Below, piece by piece: positions 6,980 to 14,510 of a DNA stretch of 64,000 bases. Source of the stretch: Streptomyces sp. NBC_01381. Lineage in GTDB: Bacteria > Actinomycetota > Actinomycetes > Streptomycetales > Streptomycetaceae. The stretch is taken from NCBI RefSeq assembly GCF_026340305.1, contig NZ_JAPEPI010000001.1, forward strand, positions 372,001 to 436,000, read 5' to 3'. The position numbers were made by a program, and so were the translations under genes. Under the pieces are notes generated by a model that was given only the letters and a program-made list of their open reading frames with translations, was not told where the DNA came from and made no database searches. Numbering within the stretch: the first letter of the stretch is position 1; each line of letters starts with the position of its first letter.

Positions 6980-8131
6980 TCAGACCTCCAGGAGGGTGTC
7001 GAAGGCGGGGGGCAGGTGTTTCCAGGCGTCGCGTCCGGCGGCGTACTCCTCGTCGGTCAACAGGCAGGACTCCAGGACCTCTTCGAGCCCCTCGCGGTCC
7101 AGGCCCGGCGAGATGAAGACCAGGTGCTGGCAGCAGTCGCCGTGCTCCGGATGCCAGTCGAGCGCGGCCGCCGCGCGCCGCACCGGCGGCACCATCTCCC
7201 ACGCCGCGTCCGGCAGCGAGGCCAGCCACGGCCCCGCGCTCTCCACGCACAGCGCACCGCCGGCCGCGTCCCAGCCGAGCAGCGTGTCCGGATGGTCGGC
7301 CAGCCAGAACCGGCCCCGGCTGCGCGCCGCCGCGCAGGTCAGATCCTCCAGGGCCTGGTAGAGCCGCTCCGGGTGGAAGGGCCGGTCCCGGTGCCATACG
7401 AGGGTTGCGACCCCGTGCTCGTCGGCGTCGATCGGCAGCAGCGCGCAGGACGGATGCTGCGCCGCGGCGGCCGCCTCGACGTCGAAACCGGCGAGCGCGG
7501 CGCCCGCCAGGTCCCCATGACCGCTGATCGGGACCTGACGGGCAGTCGGGTGGAGCTGGGCGAGGAGCGCGCGGTCCTCGTCGTCGGCCTCGGGAGAGTC
7601 CGCGATGGCCAACACGGGTGCGTATTCGAGCTGGCGGGCCCAGGTGTCGGCGACCGTGCGCTGGTCCGACGCGGCGGCCGCGAGCCCGGCCTCCAGGAGG
7701 TCGTCGCCGTTGCCCAGGTAGGGCAGCAGGAGCGCCGGGTCGACGGCCGTGATCACGCCGCTCAGCCGCAGGCCCTCGTGCGCCGTGATCACCTCGGCCA
7801 TCGCCTTGGGCTCGACGGAGTCCCACAGCTCGACGACCGCGAGCCGGGTGAGGCCCGAGTCCGCGAGCCGTTCGAGCTCCGGCACCAGGTCCTCGCGCAG
7901 CGCGCAGCACGCACAGTCGTTGACCAGCGGCGCCTCGCCCGTGGAGAGCACGCCGGTGGCGTCGCGCACCGTGCGCACGACCGTGCCGTGCACGGCGGTC
8001 GCCAGGTCGTGGTGGAGCGCGACGCTGCCCGGGACGGTGGTGAGGAGCCGGTCGACGGCCTGTTTGCGGGCGTCGGAGTGCAGGCCTCCGACGACCGCGA
8101 TGTCCATGCCGGTCGGGTTCGCCGGGCTCAT
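6980..8131 (-). CDS. CobW/COG0523 family protein with degenerate P-loop
   Basis: A 383-residue member of the G3E GTPase family that includes zinc chaperones. The hallmark CxCC motif is intact ([11 protein letters not shown], about residue 73), and the C-terminal half has the CobW_C pattern ([38 protein letters not shown]). The expected Walker A near the N-terminus is missing: residues 10-25 read [14 protein letters not shown] with no GK[ST]. It is embedded among C- ribosomal protein genes, so a role in low-zinc adaptation is likely. Whether it binds GTP is doubtful. ATG 8131 overlaps the L31 stop (ATGA). Confidence 0.9.
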   Translation of the reverse strand: MSPANPTGMDIAVVGGLHSDARKQAVDRLLTTVPGSVALHHDLATAVHGTVVRTVRDATGVLSTGEAPLVNDCACCALREDLVPELERLADSGLTRLAVVELWDSVEPKAMAEVITAHEGLRLSGVITAVDPALLLPYLGNGDDLLEAGLAAAASDQRTVADTWARQLEYAPVLAIADSPEADDEDRALLAQLHPTARQVPISGHGDLAGAALAGFDVEAAAAAQHPSCALLPIDADEHGVATLVWHRDRPFHPERLYQALEDLTCAAARSRGRFWLADHPDTLLGWDAAGGALCVESAGPWLASLPDAAWEMVPPVRRAAAALDWHPEHGDCCQHLVFISPGLDREGLEEVLESCLLTDEEYAAGRDAWKHLPPAFDTLLEV

Positions 8132-8373
8132 CGCGCGCCGAATCGGCGCTCGAACCGCTCCACGCGGCCCGCGGTGTCCAGGACCTTGGCCGTGCCCGTG
8201 TAGAAGGGGTGGCTCGCGGATGAGACCTCGACGTCGATGACGGGGTAGGTGCGCCCGTCCTCCCAGTCGATGGTCTTGTCGCTCGTCGCCGTCGAGCGGG
8301 TGAGGAAGGCGAAGCCGGCGGACTTGTCGCGGAAGACGACGGGGCCGTACGGCGGGTGGATGTCCTTGCGCAT
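8128..8373 (-). CDS. rpmE2: 50S ribosomal protein L31 type B
   Basis: An 81-residue type B L31: [51 protein letters not shown]. Type B lacks the CxxC zinc site of type A L31 and is made when zinc is limiting. Stop overlaps the CobW-like start by 4 nt and the start lies 5 nt after the L33 stop, so the genes form one operon. Confidence 0.95.
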   Translation of the reverse strand: MRKDIHPPYGPVVFRDKSAGFAFLTRSTATSDKTIDWEDGRTYPVIDVEVSSASHPFYTGTAKVLDTAGRVERFERRFGAR

Positions 8374-8378
8374 GGCGG

Positions 8379-8543
8379 TCAGCGCTCCTCTCGGAAATCG
8401 ACGTGGCGCCCGACGACGGGGTCGTACTTGCGCAGGGTCATGCGGTCGGGGTCGTTGCGGCGGTTCTTGCGGGTCACGTAGGTGAACCCGGTGCCGGCCG
8501 TGGACCGGAGCTTGATGACGGGGCGGAGTTCGTTGCGAGCCAT
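8379..8543 (-). CDS. rpmG: 50S ribosomal protein L33, zinc-independent paralogue
   Basis: A 54-residue protein: [19 protein letters not shown], then [31 protein letters not shown]. It lacks the CxxC pairs of zinc-binding L33. First gene of the minus-strand low-zinc operon. There is no ribosome binding site; TACACT lies 6 nt before ATG 8543, with TTGAAA 16 nt further up, so the mRNA is probably leaderless. The Zur-type palindromes cover this promoter. Confidence 0.92.
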   Translation of the reverse strand: MARNELRPVIKLRSTAGTGFTYVTRKNRRNDPDRMTLRKYDPVVGRHVDFREER

Positions 8544-8555
8544 GGCGCTAGTGTA

Positions 8556-8582
8556 TGAAAATGAATGCCGTTTTCAAAACGG
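8556..8582. promoter_or_regulatory. Zur-type operator between the divergent low-zinc ribosomal operons
   Basis: CCGTTTTCAAAACGG (8568-8582) is a perfect 7-1-7 palindrome of the size used by Streptomyces Zur. It overlaps a second AT-rich site, TGAAAATGAATGCCG (8556-8570), similar to the remembered TGAAAATnATTTTCA-like box. Together they cover the -35/-10 spacer of the rpmG promoter and lie 44 nt before rpmB. Binding by Zur is inferred from motif and gene content. Confidence 0.7.
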
Positions 8583-8625
8583 TTCCACCGGGGATCCCCT
8601 TCCCACGACCGAGAGGTGCGTCACC

Positions 8626-8862
8626 ATGTCCGCCCACTGCCAGCTGACCGGCGCGAAGCCGGGCTTCGGCAACCAGATCTCCCATTCGCACCGGCGCACG
8701 TCGCGCCGGTTCGACGTCAATGTCCAGAGCAAGCGCTACTGGCTGCCGAGCGAGGGCCGCCACGTGCGGCTGCGGCTCAGCGCCAAGGGCATCAAGACCG
8801 TCGACGCCATCGGCGTCGAGGCCGCCGTCGCCCGGATCCGTGCCCGCGGGGTGAGGGTCTGA
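8626..8862 (+). CDS. rpmB: 50S ribosomal protein L28, zinc-independent paralogue
   Basis: A 78-residue L28: [55 protein letters not shown]. Only one cysteine remains of the CxxC pairs of zinc-binding L28. GAGAGGTG precedes ATG 8626. First gene of the plus-strand arm; its TGA overlaps the S14 ATG (ATGATG-type junction), so the two are coupled. Confidence 0.94.
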   Translation: MSAHCQLTGAKPGFGNQISHSHRRTSRRFDVNVQSKRYWLPSEGRHVRLRLSAKGIKTVDAIGVEAAVARIRARGVRV

Positions 8863-9167
8863 TGGCGAAGAAGAGCAAGATCGCGAAGAACGAGAAGCGG
8901 CGCGAGACCGTCGCCCGGTACGCCGTCCGCCGTGCCGAGCTGAAGGAGATCATCCGCAGGCCCGGCACCGGCGATGCCGAACGGGCCGCCGCCCAGGAGG
9001 AGTTGGCGCGTCAGCCGCGGGACGCGAGCGCCACGCGCGTACGCAATCGGGACAGCGTCGACGGGCGTCCGCGTGGATACGTGGGGAAGTTCGGGCTTTC
9101 GCGGGTGAAGTTGCGTGATCAAGCGCACGCCGGATTCCTCCCCGGGGTGCGCAAGTCGTCCTGGTAG
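8862..9167 (+). CDS. rpsN: 30S ribosomal protein S14, zinc-independent long form
   Basis: A 101-residue S14: [65 protein letters not shown]. This long form lacks the C-X2-C...C-X2-C zinc site of the short S14. The true start is ATG 8862 overlapping the L28 stop. Low-zinc replacement protein co-transcribed with L28. Confidence 0.94.
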   Translation: MAKKSKIAKNEKRRETVARYAVRRAELKEIIRRPGTGDAERAAAQEELARQPRDASATRVRNRDSVDGRPRGYVGKFGLSRVKLRDQAHAGFLPGVRKSSW

Positions 9168-9237
9168 CTTGGCGCGCGTTCATCGACCGAGTCGGCCGAT
9201 CGGCCCGTTGCATCGGCCAGTCGCTAGGGGGAATTCA

Positions 9238-9735
9238 GTGCGCATGCGTGTCCGGAACGTACGTATCGGTGCCGCGGCGGCGGGTCTTGTCGCCGCCCTT
9301 GTCCTGACCGGTTGCAGCAGTGACGGTGACGACGGCGGGAGCAAGGGCAAGGACAAGGGCTCGGCGGGTTCCTCCGCCGGGGCCGGTGGGTCCGACACGC
9401 CGGACGAGGGCTCCGGCGACACCGGCGCCAAGGACGGGAGCGTCGAGGGCAGTTGGGTCACCACCGCCGACGGGAGCCCGCTCGCGATGGTGATCGCCGA
9501 CAAGAAGGCGACGCTGCTCGGTGAGGACGTGCTGTGCAGCGGCACGGCGAGCGCCGGCACCATCGAGCTCAAGTGCGCCAAGGGCGACTCGGGCCGCACC
9601 AAGGGCACGGTCGAGTCGGTCAACGGCACGTCGATGTCGGTCGCGTGGGAGGGCTCCGGAACGGACCAGTTCACGAAGACCGAGGGCGGGAAGCTGCCGG
9701 ACGGGCTGCCGACGGCGGGGATTCCGCAGTCCTGA
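9238..9735 (+). CDS. Predicted lipoprotein of unknown function
   Basis: A 165-residue secreted lipoprotein. Start GTG 9238 follows AGGGGG. Signal: MRVRNVRIGAAAAGLVAALVLTGC with lipobox LTGC, then a Ser/Gly/Asp-rich linker (about residues 28-65). The domain from about 68 onwards reads VEGSWVTTADGSPLAMVIADKKATLLGE, with two cysteines (VLCSGTAS, IELKCAKGDSG) that could form a disulfide. No family recognised. An 18-bp tandem repeat follows the stop. Confidence 0.8.
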   Translation: MRMRVRNVRIGAAAAGLVAALVLTGCSSDGDDGGSKGKDKGSAGSSAGAGGSDTPDEGSGDTGAKDGSVEGSWVTTADGSPLAMVIADKKATLLGEDVLCSGTASAGTIELKCAKGDSGRTKGTVESVNGTSMSVAWEGSGTDQFTKTEGGKLPDGLPTAGIPQS

Positions 9736-9807
9736 TCTCCGGTCCATCTGGGTTCTCCGGTCCATCTGGACTCTCCGGTACATCTGGATTCTCCGGTGCA
9801 TCCTGAT
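9736..9807 (+). repeat. Four tandem 18-bp repeats
   Basis: Four units of TCTCCGGTCCATCTGGRT start immediately after the lipoprotein stop. Units 1-3 differ at one to three bases; unit 4 is more diverged. Intergenic, between the lipoprotein gene and the FUSC terminator. Confidence 0.9.
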
Positions 9808-9821
9808 TTTTCGTACGGTCG

Positions 9822-11993
9822 TCAGCGGGCGGCAGGGCCTTCGGGGTCCTGCCGCCCGTTGGTCTTTTCCTGTGTGTCGGAGCCGTCCACCAGCATCGGG
9901 GCCGGGCTCGTGTCCAGGGCGTCGGAGAACTCCTCCAGGGTGGTGAGGAAGAGGCCCGCGCCTCTGCGCACGACCCGGTCGGGCACGCCTTCGCCGTCCC
10001 ACTCCTCCAGGGCGGTGCGGACCGCGTCCCACTTCGGTACGCGGCGTTCTCGCACCGCCTTCGCGCCCTGCTCGGTCGACTTGCGCAGGGCCTTGGCCAG
10101 GCGGGCCGCCGCGGGGACGGGGGTCGCGCCGCGCTCGGGCAGATGGGCCTCCATCAGCATGGCCACGCGGCCGAGTTGGGCCAGGGCCTCCTCCGCGTCG
10201 GTGGCCGCGGCCCGGGAGAGGCCCCGGTGGCGTACCGGCTCGATCTTGGCGCGGTCCGATGCCTCCTGCCAGGCGATGCGGGCGTCGCGGGCGGCGAGCA
10301 GGGCCTCGCGGACGTCGGGGCAGGACTTGCCCGCGGGGTCGGCGTAGTGGCCGACGACCGCGGCGGCGTAACGGCCGTCCGCGATCAGCCAGTCGGCGAG
10401 GCGGGTGCGCAGCCGCGGCGTCTCCCAGGCCGGGTACACGGCGTACGCGATCATCGCGAGGACGCCGCCGAGCAGGGTCAGGATGACGCGCTCCGGCACC
10501 GTCTGCGTCCACTCCTCGCCGCCCATGCCGAGCAGGAACACGACGTACGCGGCGACGCAGGCCTGGGCCGCCATCTGGCCCGTGCGCATCAGCAGGTACA
10601 TCAATCCGGCGCACAGGACGGCGAGGATCGCGGAGAGCCCGGTGTCGGGATGCGCCACCTGCACCAGGCCGGTGGCCAGGGCGACGCCGACCAGGGTGCC
10701 GCCGAAGCGGGCCACCGCGCGTGAGTACGTCTGTGAGAAGTCGGGCCGCATCACCATGACGGAGGTCATGGGGGCCCAGTAGCCGTGGCCGAAGGGGAGC
10801 CAGGTGCCCAGGAGATAGCCGGCTGCGGCCACCGCGGTGACGCGGATCGCGTGGCGGGTGACGGGGGATTCGTGGCGGAGGTCGGCCCGCATGGCGCGCA
10901 GGGCCGCGGGGATCAGGGCGGGGAGTGTGGGGCGGAGGAGGGGGGTGTGGGGTGCTTGCTGTTCGGGGGCCGAGCGGGTGCCCTCCGGGTCGGTGCGGGG
11001 GCCTTCGGGGGGCTTGCCCGCCGTTTCCACCACGTCGTGCAGCAGCGCCGCCAGGCGGGTGGCCGCTCTGCCGGCCGGGCCCGTGAGGATCGCTTCGGCG
11101 TCCGGGGTCTTGAGGGTGGCCAGGGCCGCGGGCGGGATGCGCACCGGTTCGCCGTGCCGGATCGCCCGCGCGGCGGCGTCGAGCACCGCTGCCGCCGCGC
11201 CGAGGAGTTCGCGTACGCGGTCCCGCTCGGGGCCCTCTTCCGGTACGCCGACGGCCGGGTCGGCCAGGGAGGCGAGCACCGGGCGGATGCGCTCGGCGAC
11301 GCCGCGGGCGCCATGGAGTTCGGCGGGGCGGGTGCGGGCCTGGCGCGGGGTGACGGTCGCCGCGGCGCGGGCCGCCATCAGAGGCTCCGGGTCGAAGTCG
11401 GCCAGCGGGTCGTGGCGCAGCCTGCGGGCGTAGTCGGCCTCCGCCGCGAGGGCGTCCGCGAGCGCGTCGCGCTGGGCGCCCCATCTGCGTACCGGGAAGA
11501 GGATCACCAGCGCGGCCTGGACCGCGCCGCCCACCACCATCATCGCGGCGTGGCCCGCCGCGGCGGCCACCGAGGTGGGCAGGGTGACCGTCACCAGCAT
11601 GATCGCGACGTTGGACGAGGCGATGAGGCCGATGGTGGGGCCCGCGGCCCAGCTGAGGCCCGCGAGGAAGGTCCACAAGGCGAGGAGGGCGAGGAAGAGG
11701 AAGGTGTGGGAGCCGGTGAGGTAGCCGAGGAAGGTGGAGACGGCGAGGCTGCTGCCGGAGGCGATGGCCAGTTCCGGGCGTGGGCGCCAGCTGCGCTGGA
11801 AGGTGGCGATGGCGGCCTGGTACGCCCCGAAGGCGGAGCTGGCGGCCACGGCCGGGCCGAAGAGGGTGAGGCTGAGCCCGATGACCAGGGCGAGGCCGGC
11901 CGCACCGCGGAGCGCGATGAGGGGTTCGAGCCGCTTCCGCTCGACGCTGAGGCCCGAGCGGGCGGTCAATTTCAGCGCTCGGAGCCAGGTCAC
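9822..11993 (-). CDS. FUSC family membrane protein (aromatic-acid exporter type)
   Basis: About 723 residues. Two blocks of predicted membrane helices (residues about 20-170 and 380-540) are each followed by a soluble helical region, the duplicated layout of FUSC/YccS proteins, proposed exporters of aromatic acids. Recognisable segments: RSWRPRPELAIASGSSLAVSTFLGY, GYWAPMTSVMVMRPDFSQTYSRAVARFGGTLVG. I start at GTG 11993 (TWLRALKLTARSGLSVERKRLEPLIALRG): no ribosome binding site, but TATCAT lies 6 nt upstream, so the mRNA may be leaderless. The longer upstream frame only translates GC-rich repeats. Substrate unknown. Confidence 0.82.
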   Translation of the reverse strand: MTWLRALKLTARSGLSVERKRLEPLIALRGAAGLALVIGLSLTLFGPAVAASSAFGAYQAAIATFQRSWRPRPELAIASGSSLAVSTFLGYLTGSHTFLFLALLALWTFLAGLSWAAGPTIGLIASSNVAIMLVTVTLPTSVAAAAGHAAMMVVGGAVQAALVILFPVRRWGAQRDALADALAAEADYARRLRHDPLADFDPEPLMAARAAATVTPRQARTRPAELHGARGVAERIRPVLASLADPAVGVPEEGPERDRVRELLGAAAAVLDAAARAIRHGEPVRIPPAALATLKTPDAEAILTGPAGRAATRLAALLHDVVETAGKPPEGPRTDPEGTRSAPEQQAPHTPLLRPTLPALIPAALRAMRADLRHESPVTRHAIRVTAVAAAGYLLGTWLPFGHGYWAPMTSVMVMRPDFSQTYSRAVARFGGTLVGVALATGLVQVAHPDTGLSAILAVLCAGLMYLLMRTGQMAAQACVAAYVVFLLGMGGEEWTQTVPERVILTLLGGVLAMIAYAVYPAWETPRLRTRLADWLIADGRYAAAVVGHYADPAGKSCPDVREALLAARDARIAWQEASDRAKIEPVRHRGLSRAAATDAEEALAQLGRVAMLMEAHLPERGATPVPAAARLAKALRKSTEQGAKAVRERRVPKWDAVRTALEEWDGEGVPDRVVRRGAGLFLTTLEEFSDALDTSPAPMLVDGSDTQEKTNGRQDPEGPAAR
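9826..9858. terminator. Convergent terminator overlapping the FUSC stop
   Basis: Perfect 11-bp arms (CGGGCGGCAGG, 9826-9836; complement 9848-9858) with an 11-nt loop. It sits inside the last codons of the FUSC gene and downstream of the convergent lipoprotein gene, so it could act on both. A short T run (9806-9811) precedes arm 1, i.e. follows the hairpin on the minus strand. Confidence 0.65.
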
Positions 11994-12084
11994 TCTGTGA
12001 TGATACGGGGCATATCGGGCGGGGGGTTTGCGGTGGGGGCGTCGGGGGGGGGCTCGGGGGTCGGCGTGGGGGCTCGGGGGGCGT

Positions 12085-12290
12085 CTGTGGTGCGGTGCGT
12101 CTTGGGGGTGGGGCGGTGGTCGGGGGTGCCGTCTGCGGTGCGGTGCGTCTTGGGGGTGGGGCGGTGGTCGGGGTGCCGGCTGCGGTGCGGTGCGTCTTGG
12201 GGGCTCGGGGGGTGTCTGCGGTGCGGTGCGTCTTGGGGGTGGGGCGGTGGTCGGGGTGCCGGCTGCGGTGCGGTGCGTCCTGGGGCGGGG
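12085..12290 (+). repeat. G-rich ~47-bp tandem repeat, about five units
   Basis: Units begin CTGCGGTGCGGTGCGTCTTG at 12085, 12133, 12180, 12216 and 12263. Full units are 47-48 bp; the third is 36 bp and the fifth runs into the dispersed repeat. The region 11994-12464 has no credible gene: long frames here are repeat translations. Confidence 0.88.
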
Positions 12291-12466
12291 CCGCGCCGGT
12301 ATGTCCGTACTCGCCATCTCGGTCTGAGCGTCTTGCTGCTGCGGCTGGGGAGTGCTGCTTACCGTGCTCCGTGCGGACATACCGACACGTCCCCTCGCGA
12401 GCGTTGCGCGCTGACGGTGCGTGGGGGGCGATGTCCGTCCCCTCGCGTCTCGTCGCGGGGGAGGTT
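12284..12466 (+). repeat. Dispersed repeat family 1, copy A
   Basis: Closely matches 16779-16952 (copy B) in the same orientation. Both contain a perfect 11-bp inverted repeat, CGGTATGTCCG (12297-12307) with its complement at 12374-12384, so the transcript could fold into a long stem with a ~66-nt loop. The two copies flank the DUF2786 and ABC exporter genes. Confidence 0.85.
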
Positions 12467-13637
12467 AAGGGAGGCTGCGTGCCGAGGGGGGCAGGTGGGC
12501 CTGGTCGGCGGCTGTGGTGCCTGAGTGCCAGCCCTCCGCGTCGGTTGCGCCGCGGACTCGGGTGGTTGTCGTCGCGGGGAACATCCGCTCGGTGCTTGCC
12601 GTGACGGCCACGTCTCGTGCCGCGAGGACCGGGAGGAGTTCGCCGGCCTCCGGGGACTCGTCCGCTACGTGCTCGGCGGTGGCGGCCAGGCGCGCGCCCA
12701 GGCGGTTCGCGTACGCCAGCAGGAACGCCTGACGGAATGTTTTGGTGCGCTTTCGGCCGCCTGCCCGTTGGCCGGCCTCCGCCTTCGTCATCGCCGTGGT
12801 TCCTTGCAGGAGGAGCGATGTGTGGAGGAGTTCCATCACCTCCAGGTCCGGCTCGAAGCCGACGACCGTGGAGAAGCCGTACGCCTCGTTCCAGACCGCC
12901 CGGCAGTGGTTCGCCGTGGCCACCGCGTCCAGCAGGATCGCCTTCGCCGTCTCGTACGGAGCGTCCACACCGATGCGGCAGGCGCCGGGGGTGTTCTTGG
13001 CGTGGGTGCGGGACGCGAGCAGGGCCTCGTCGATGGTGTGCCTGGCCATCAGCTCCTGCGCCTTGGCCGTGAGAGCCTCCGCCTCCTCGGGGAAGCCTGT
13101 TGCCTCCGCCTTGGCGAGCAGGGCGCGGATACGGGTGAGGATGCGGGGTTCCTCGTGGCCGGGGGGCGGCGGGGTGTGCAGGGGGGTGCCGGGGGCCGGG
13201 CCCACCGGCTCGATCGGGGGGAGGCGGAGGAGGGTGCGGTAGAGGGCCAGGGTCGTGGTGGCGCGGGAGAAGCGGTCGGTGGGGCGGGGGCGTGCTGCCG
13301 GGTCGGCGTCCGGGGCGAGTTCGGCGAGTTGCGCTCTCCAGCGGGGCGGGAGGGTGTCTCCGTAGCGTCGGGTCTCGCCTGTGATCAGCTCGGCGGCCAG
13401 GCGGGCCTGATCGGGGTCGCTGTCGGTCTGTGCGCGTCGCACCATGCGGACCACGTCCGCCGGCTGCCAGCCGCGCTCCCACGCCCGCCGCACCAGTTCC
13501 TCGCCCCTGCGGCGCAGCTCCGCGTCGGCCTCAGGGGCGGCCGCCAGGAGGGAGGCGCCGGTGTCGAGGCCCGCGTCGCCGTCCGCGTACAGCGCTGCCG
13601 CGAACGCCTTGTCGATCACCTCGGTCACCGGATCCAT
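12465..13637 (-). CDS. DUF2786 domain-containing protein
   Basis: A 390-residue protein. DUF2786 lies near the middle (about residues 170-215): ILTRIRALLAKAEATGFPEEAEALTAKAQELMARHTID. The region after it (about 216-355) contains the associated conserved segment TAKAILLDAVATANHCRAVW and an RKRTKTFRQAFLLAYANRLG helix. Molecular function unknown. TACCCT lies 6 nt before ATG 13637, so it is probably leaderless. The last two bases touch repeat copy A. Confidence 0.88.
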   Translation of the reverse strand: MDPVTEVIDKAFAAALYADGDAGLDTGASLLAAAPEADAELRRRGEELVRRAWERGWQPADVVRMVRRAQTDSDPDQARLAAELITGETRRYGDTLPPRWRAQLAELAPDADPAARPRPTDRFSRATTTLALYRTLLRLPPIEPVGPAPGTPLHTPPPPGHEEPRILTRIRALLAKAEATGFPEEAEALTAKAQELMARHTIDEALLASRTHAKNTPGACRIGVDAPYETAKAILLDAVATANHCRAVWNEAYGFSTVVGFEPDLEVMELLHTSLLLQGTTAMTKAEAGQRAGGRKRTKTFRQAFLLAYANRLGARLAATAEHVADESPEAGELLPVLAARDVAVTASTERMFPATTTTRVRGATDAEGWHSGTTAADQAHLPPSARSLP

Positions 13638-13721
13638 ACGCCAAGGGTATGGCTGGCCCTACCTCCACAACGCCCCCCAGTGGTCGTGCCCGGGAGGCCT
13701 CCCGGCGGTTGGCTTGAGGGC

Positions 13722-14510
13722 ATGACATCAACTGCCGTACGCCTTACGGCGGTCCGCCGCCTCTATCGCGATGTGACCGCGCTCGACGGGGTCGACCTCC
13801 AGCTGGCGAGCGGGACCTTCACCGCGATCATGGGGCCCTCGGGGTCCGGCAAGTCGACGCTGCTGCAGTGCGCCGCCGGGCTCGACCGGCCTACGTCCGG
13901 GGCCGTCGAGGTGGGCGGCACCGAGCTGAGCGGGCTGAGCGAGCGGCGCCTGACGCTGTTGCGGCGGGATCGCATCGGCTTCGTCTTTCAGTCCTTCAAT
14001 CTGCTTCCCTCGCTGACCGCCGCGCAGAACGTGGCCCTTCCGCTGCGGCTCGCGGGGCGCAGGCCTTCGCGTACGGAGATCTTCGAGGCGCTCGCCCGTG
14101 TCGGGCTCGCCGAGCGCGCCCGGCACCGGCCCGGCGAGCTGTCCGGCGGCCAGCAGCAGCGGGTCGCCCTTGCGCGTGCGCTGGTCACCCGGCCCGCCGT
14201 GCTGTTCGGGGACGAGCCGACCGGTGCGCTCGACACGACGACCAGTCGTGAAGTGCTTGTGCTGTTGCGGGGGTTGGTGGATGGAGAAGGGCAGACAGTC
14301 GTGATGGTCACTCATGATCCGGTTGCCGCTTCGTATGCGGACCGGGTGGTGTTCCTGGTGGATGGGCGCGTCGCGGATGAGGTGGTCGCTCCGGGGGTGG
14401 GGGAGGTGGCTCGGCGGATGGCTGGGCTTGAGGCGGGGGCTGGGGGTAGCGGTTTTGGGGGTGGGGGCGCCTTCACGGGCGGCTTCCCGTCGGAGGTGGC
14501 TGGGTCATGA
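13722..14510 (+). CDS. ABC transporter ATP-binding protein (LolD/MacB type)
   Basis: A 262-residue ABC ATPase paired with the FtsX-like permease that follows. Walker [13 protein letters not shown]-loop [24 protein letters not shown], signature [16 protein letters not shown], Walker [14 protein letters not shown] and switch [18 protein letters not shown] match the LolD/MacB branch, which drives mechanical export or extraction rather than pore transport. The tail after residue ~225 is Gly-rich. ATG 13722 has GAGGG unusually close. The stop overlaps the permease start (ATGA), so the pair is one operon. Confidence 0.92.
   Translation: MTSTAVRLTAVRRLYRDVTALDGVDLQLASGTFTAIMGPSGSGKSTLLQCAAGLDRPTSGAVEVGGTELSGLSERRLTLLRRDRIGFVFQSFNLLPSLTAAQNVALPLRLAGRRPSRTEIFEALARVGLAERARHRPGELSGGQQQRVALARALVTRPAVLFGDEPTGALDTTTSREVLVLLRGLVDGEGQTVVMVTHDPVAASYADRVVFLVDGRVADEVVAPGVGEVARRMAGLEAGAGGSGFGGGGAFTGGFPSEVAGS

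Noticed and set aside
6522..7910. Long minus-strand frame over the S18/CobW-like genes
   Set aside because: Shadow of the CobW-like gene; low-complexity translation.
12085..12290. CRISPR array
   Set aside because: Units are contiguous with no distinct spacers and no cas genes nearby.
12028..12604. Open frames on both strands over the dispersed repeats, with similar translations at both copies
   Set aside because: The DNA, not the protein, is conserved: composition is repetitive and there is no ribosome binding site.
9235..13482. Very long minus-strand frame (over 1400 codons) across the FUSC and DUF2786 genes
   Set aside because: It is a shadow frame in GC-rich DNA with Pro/Arg-rich repeat translation; the real genes are in other frames.
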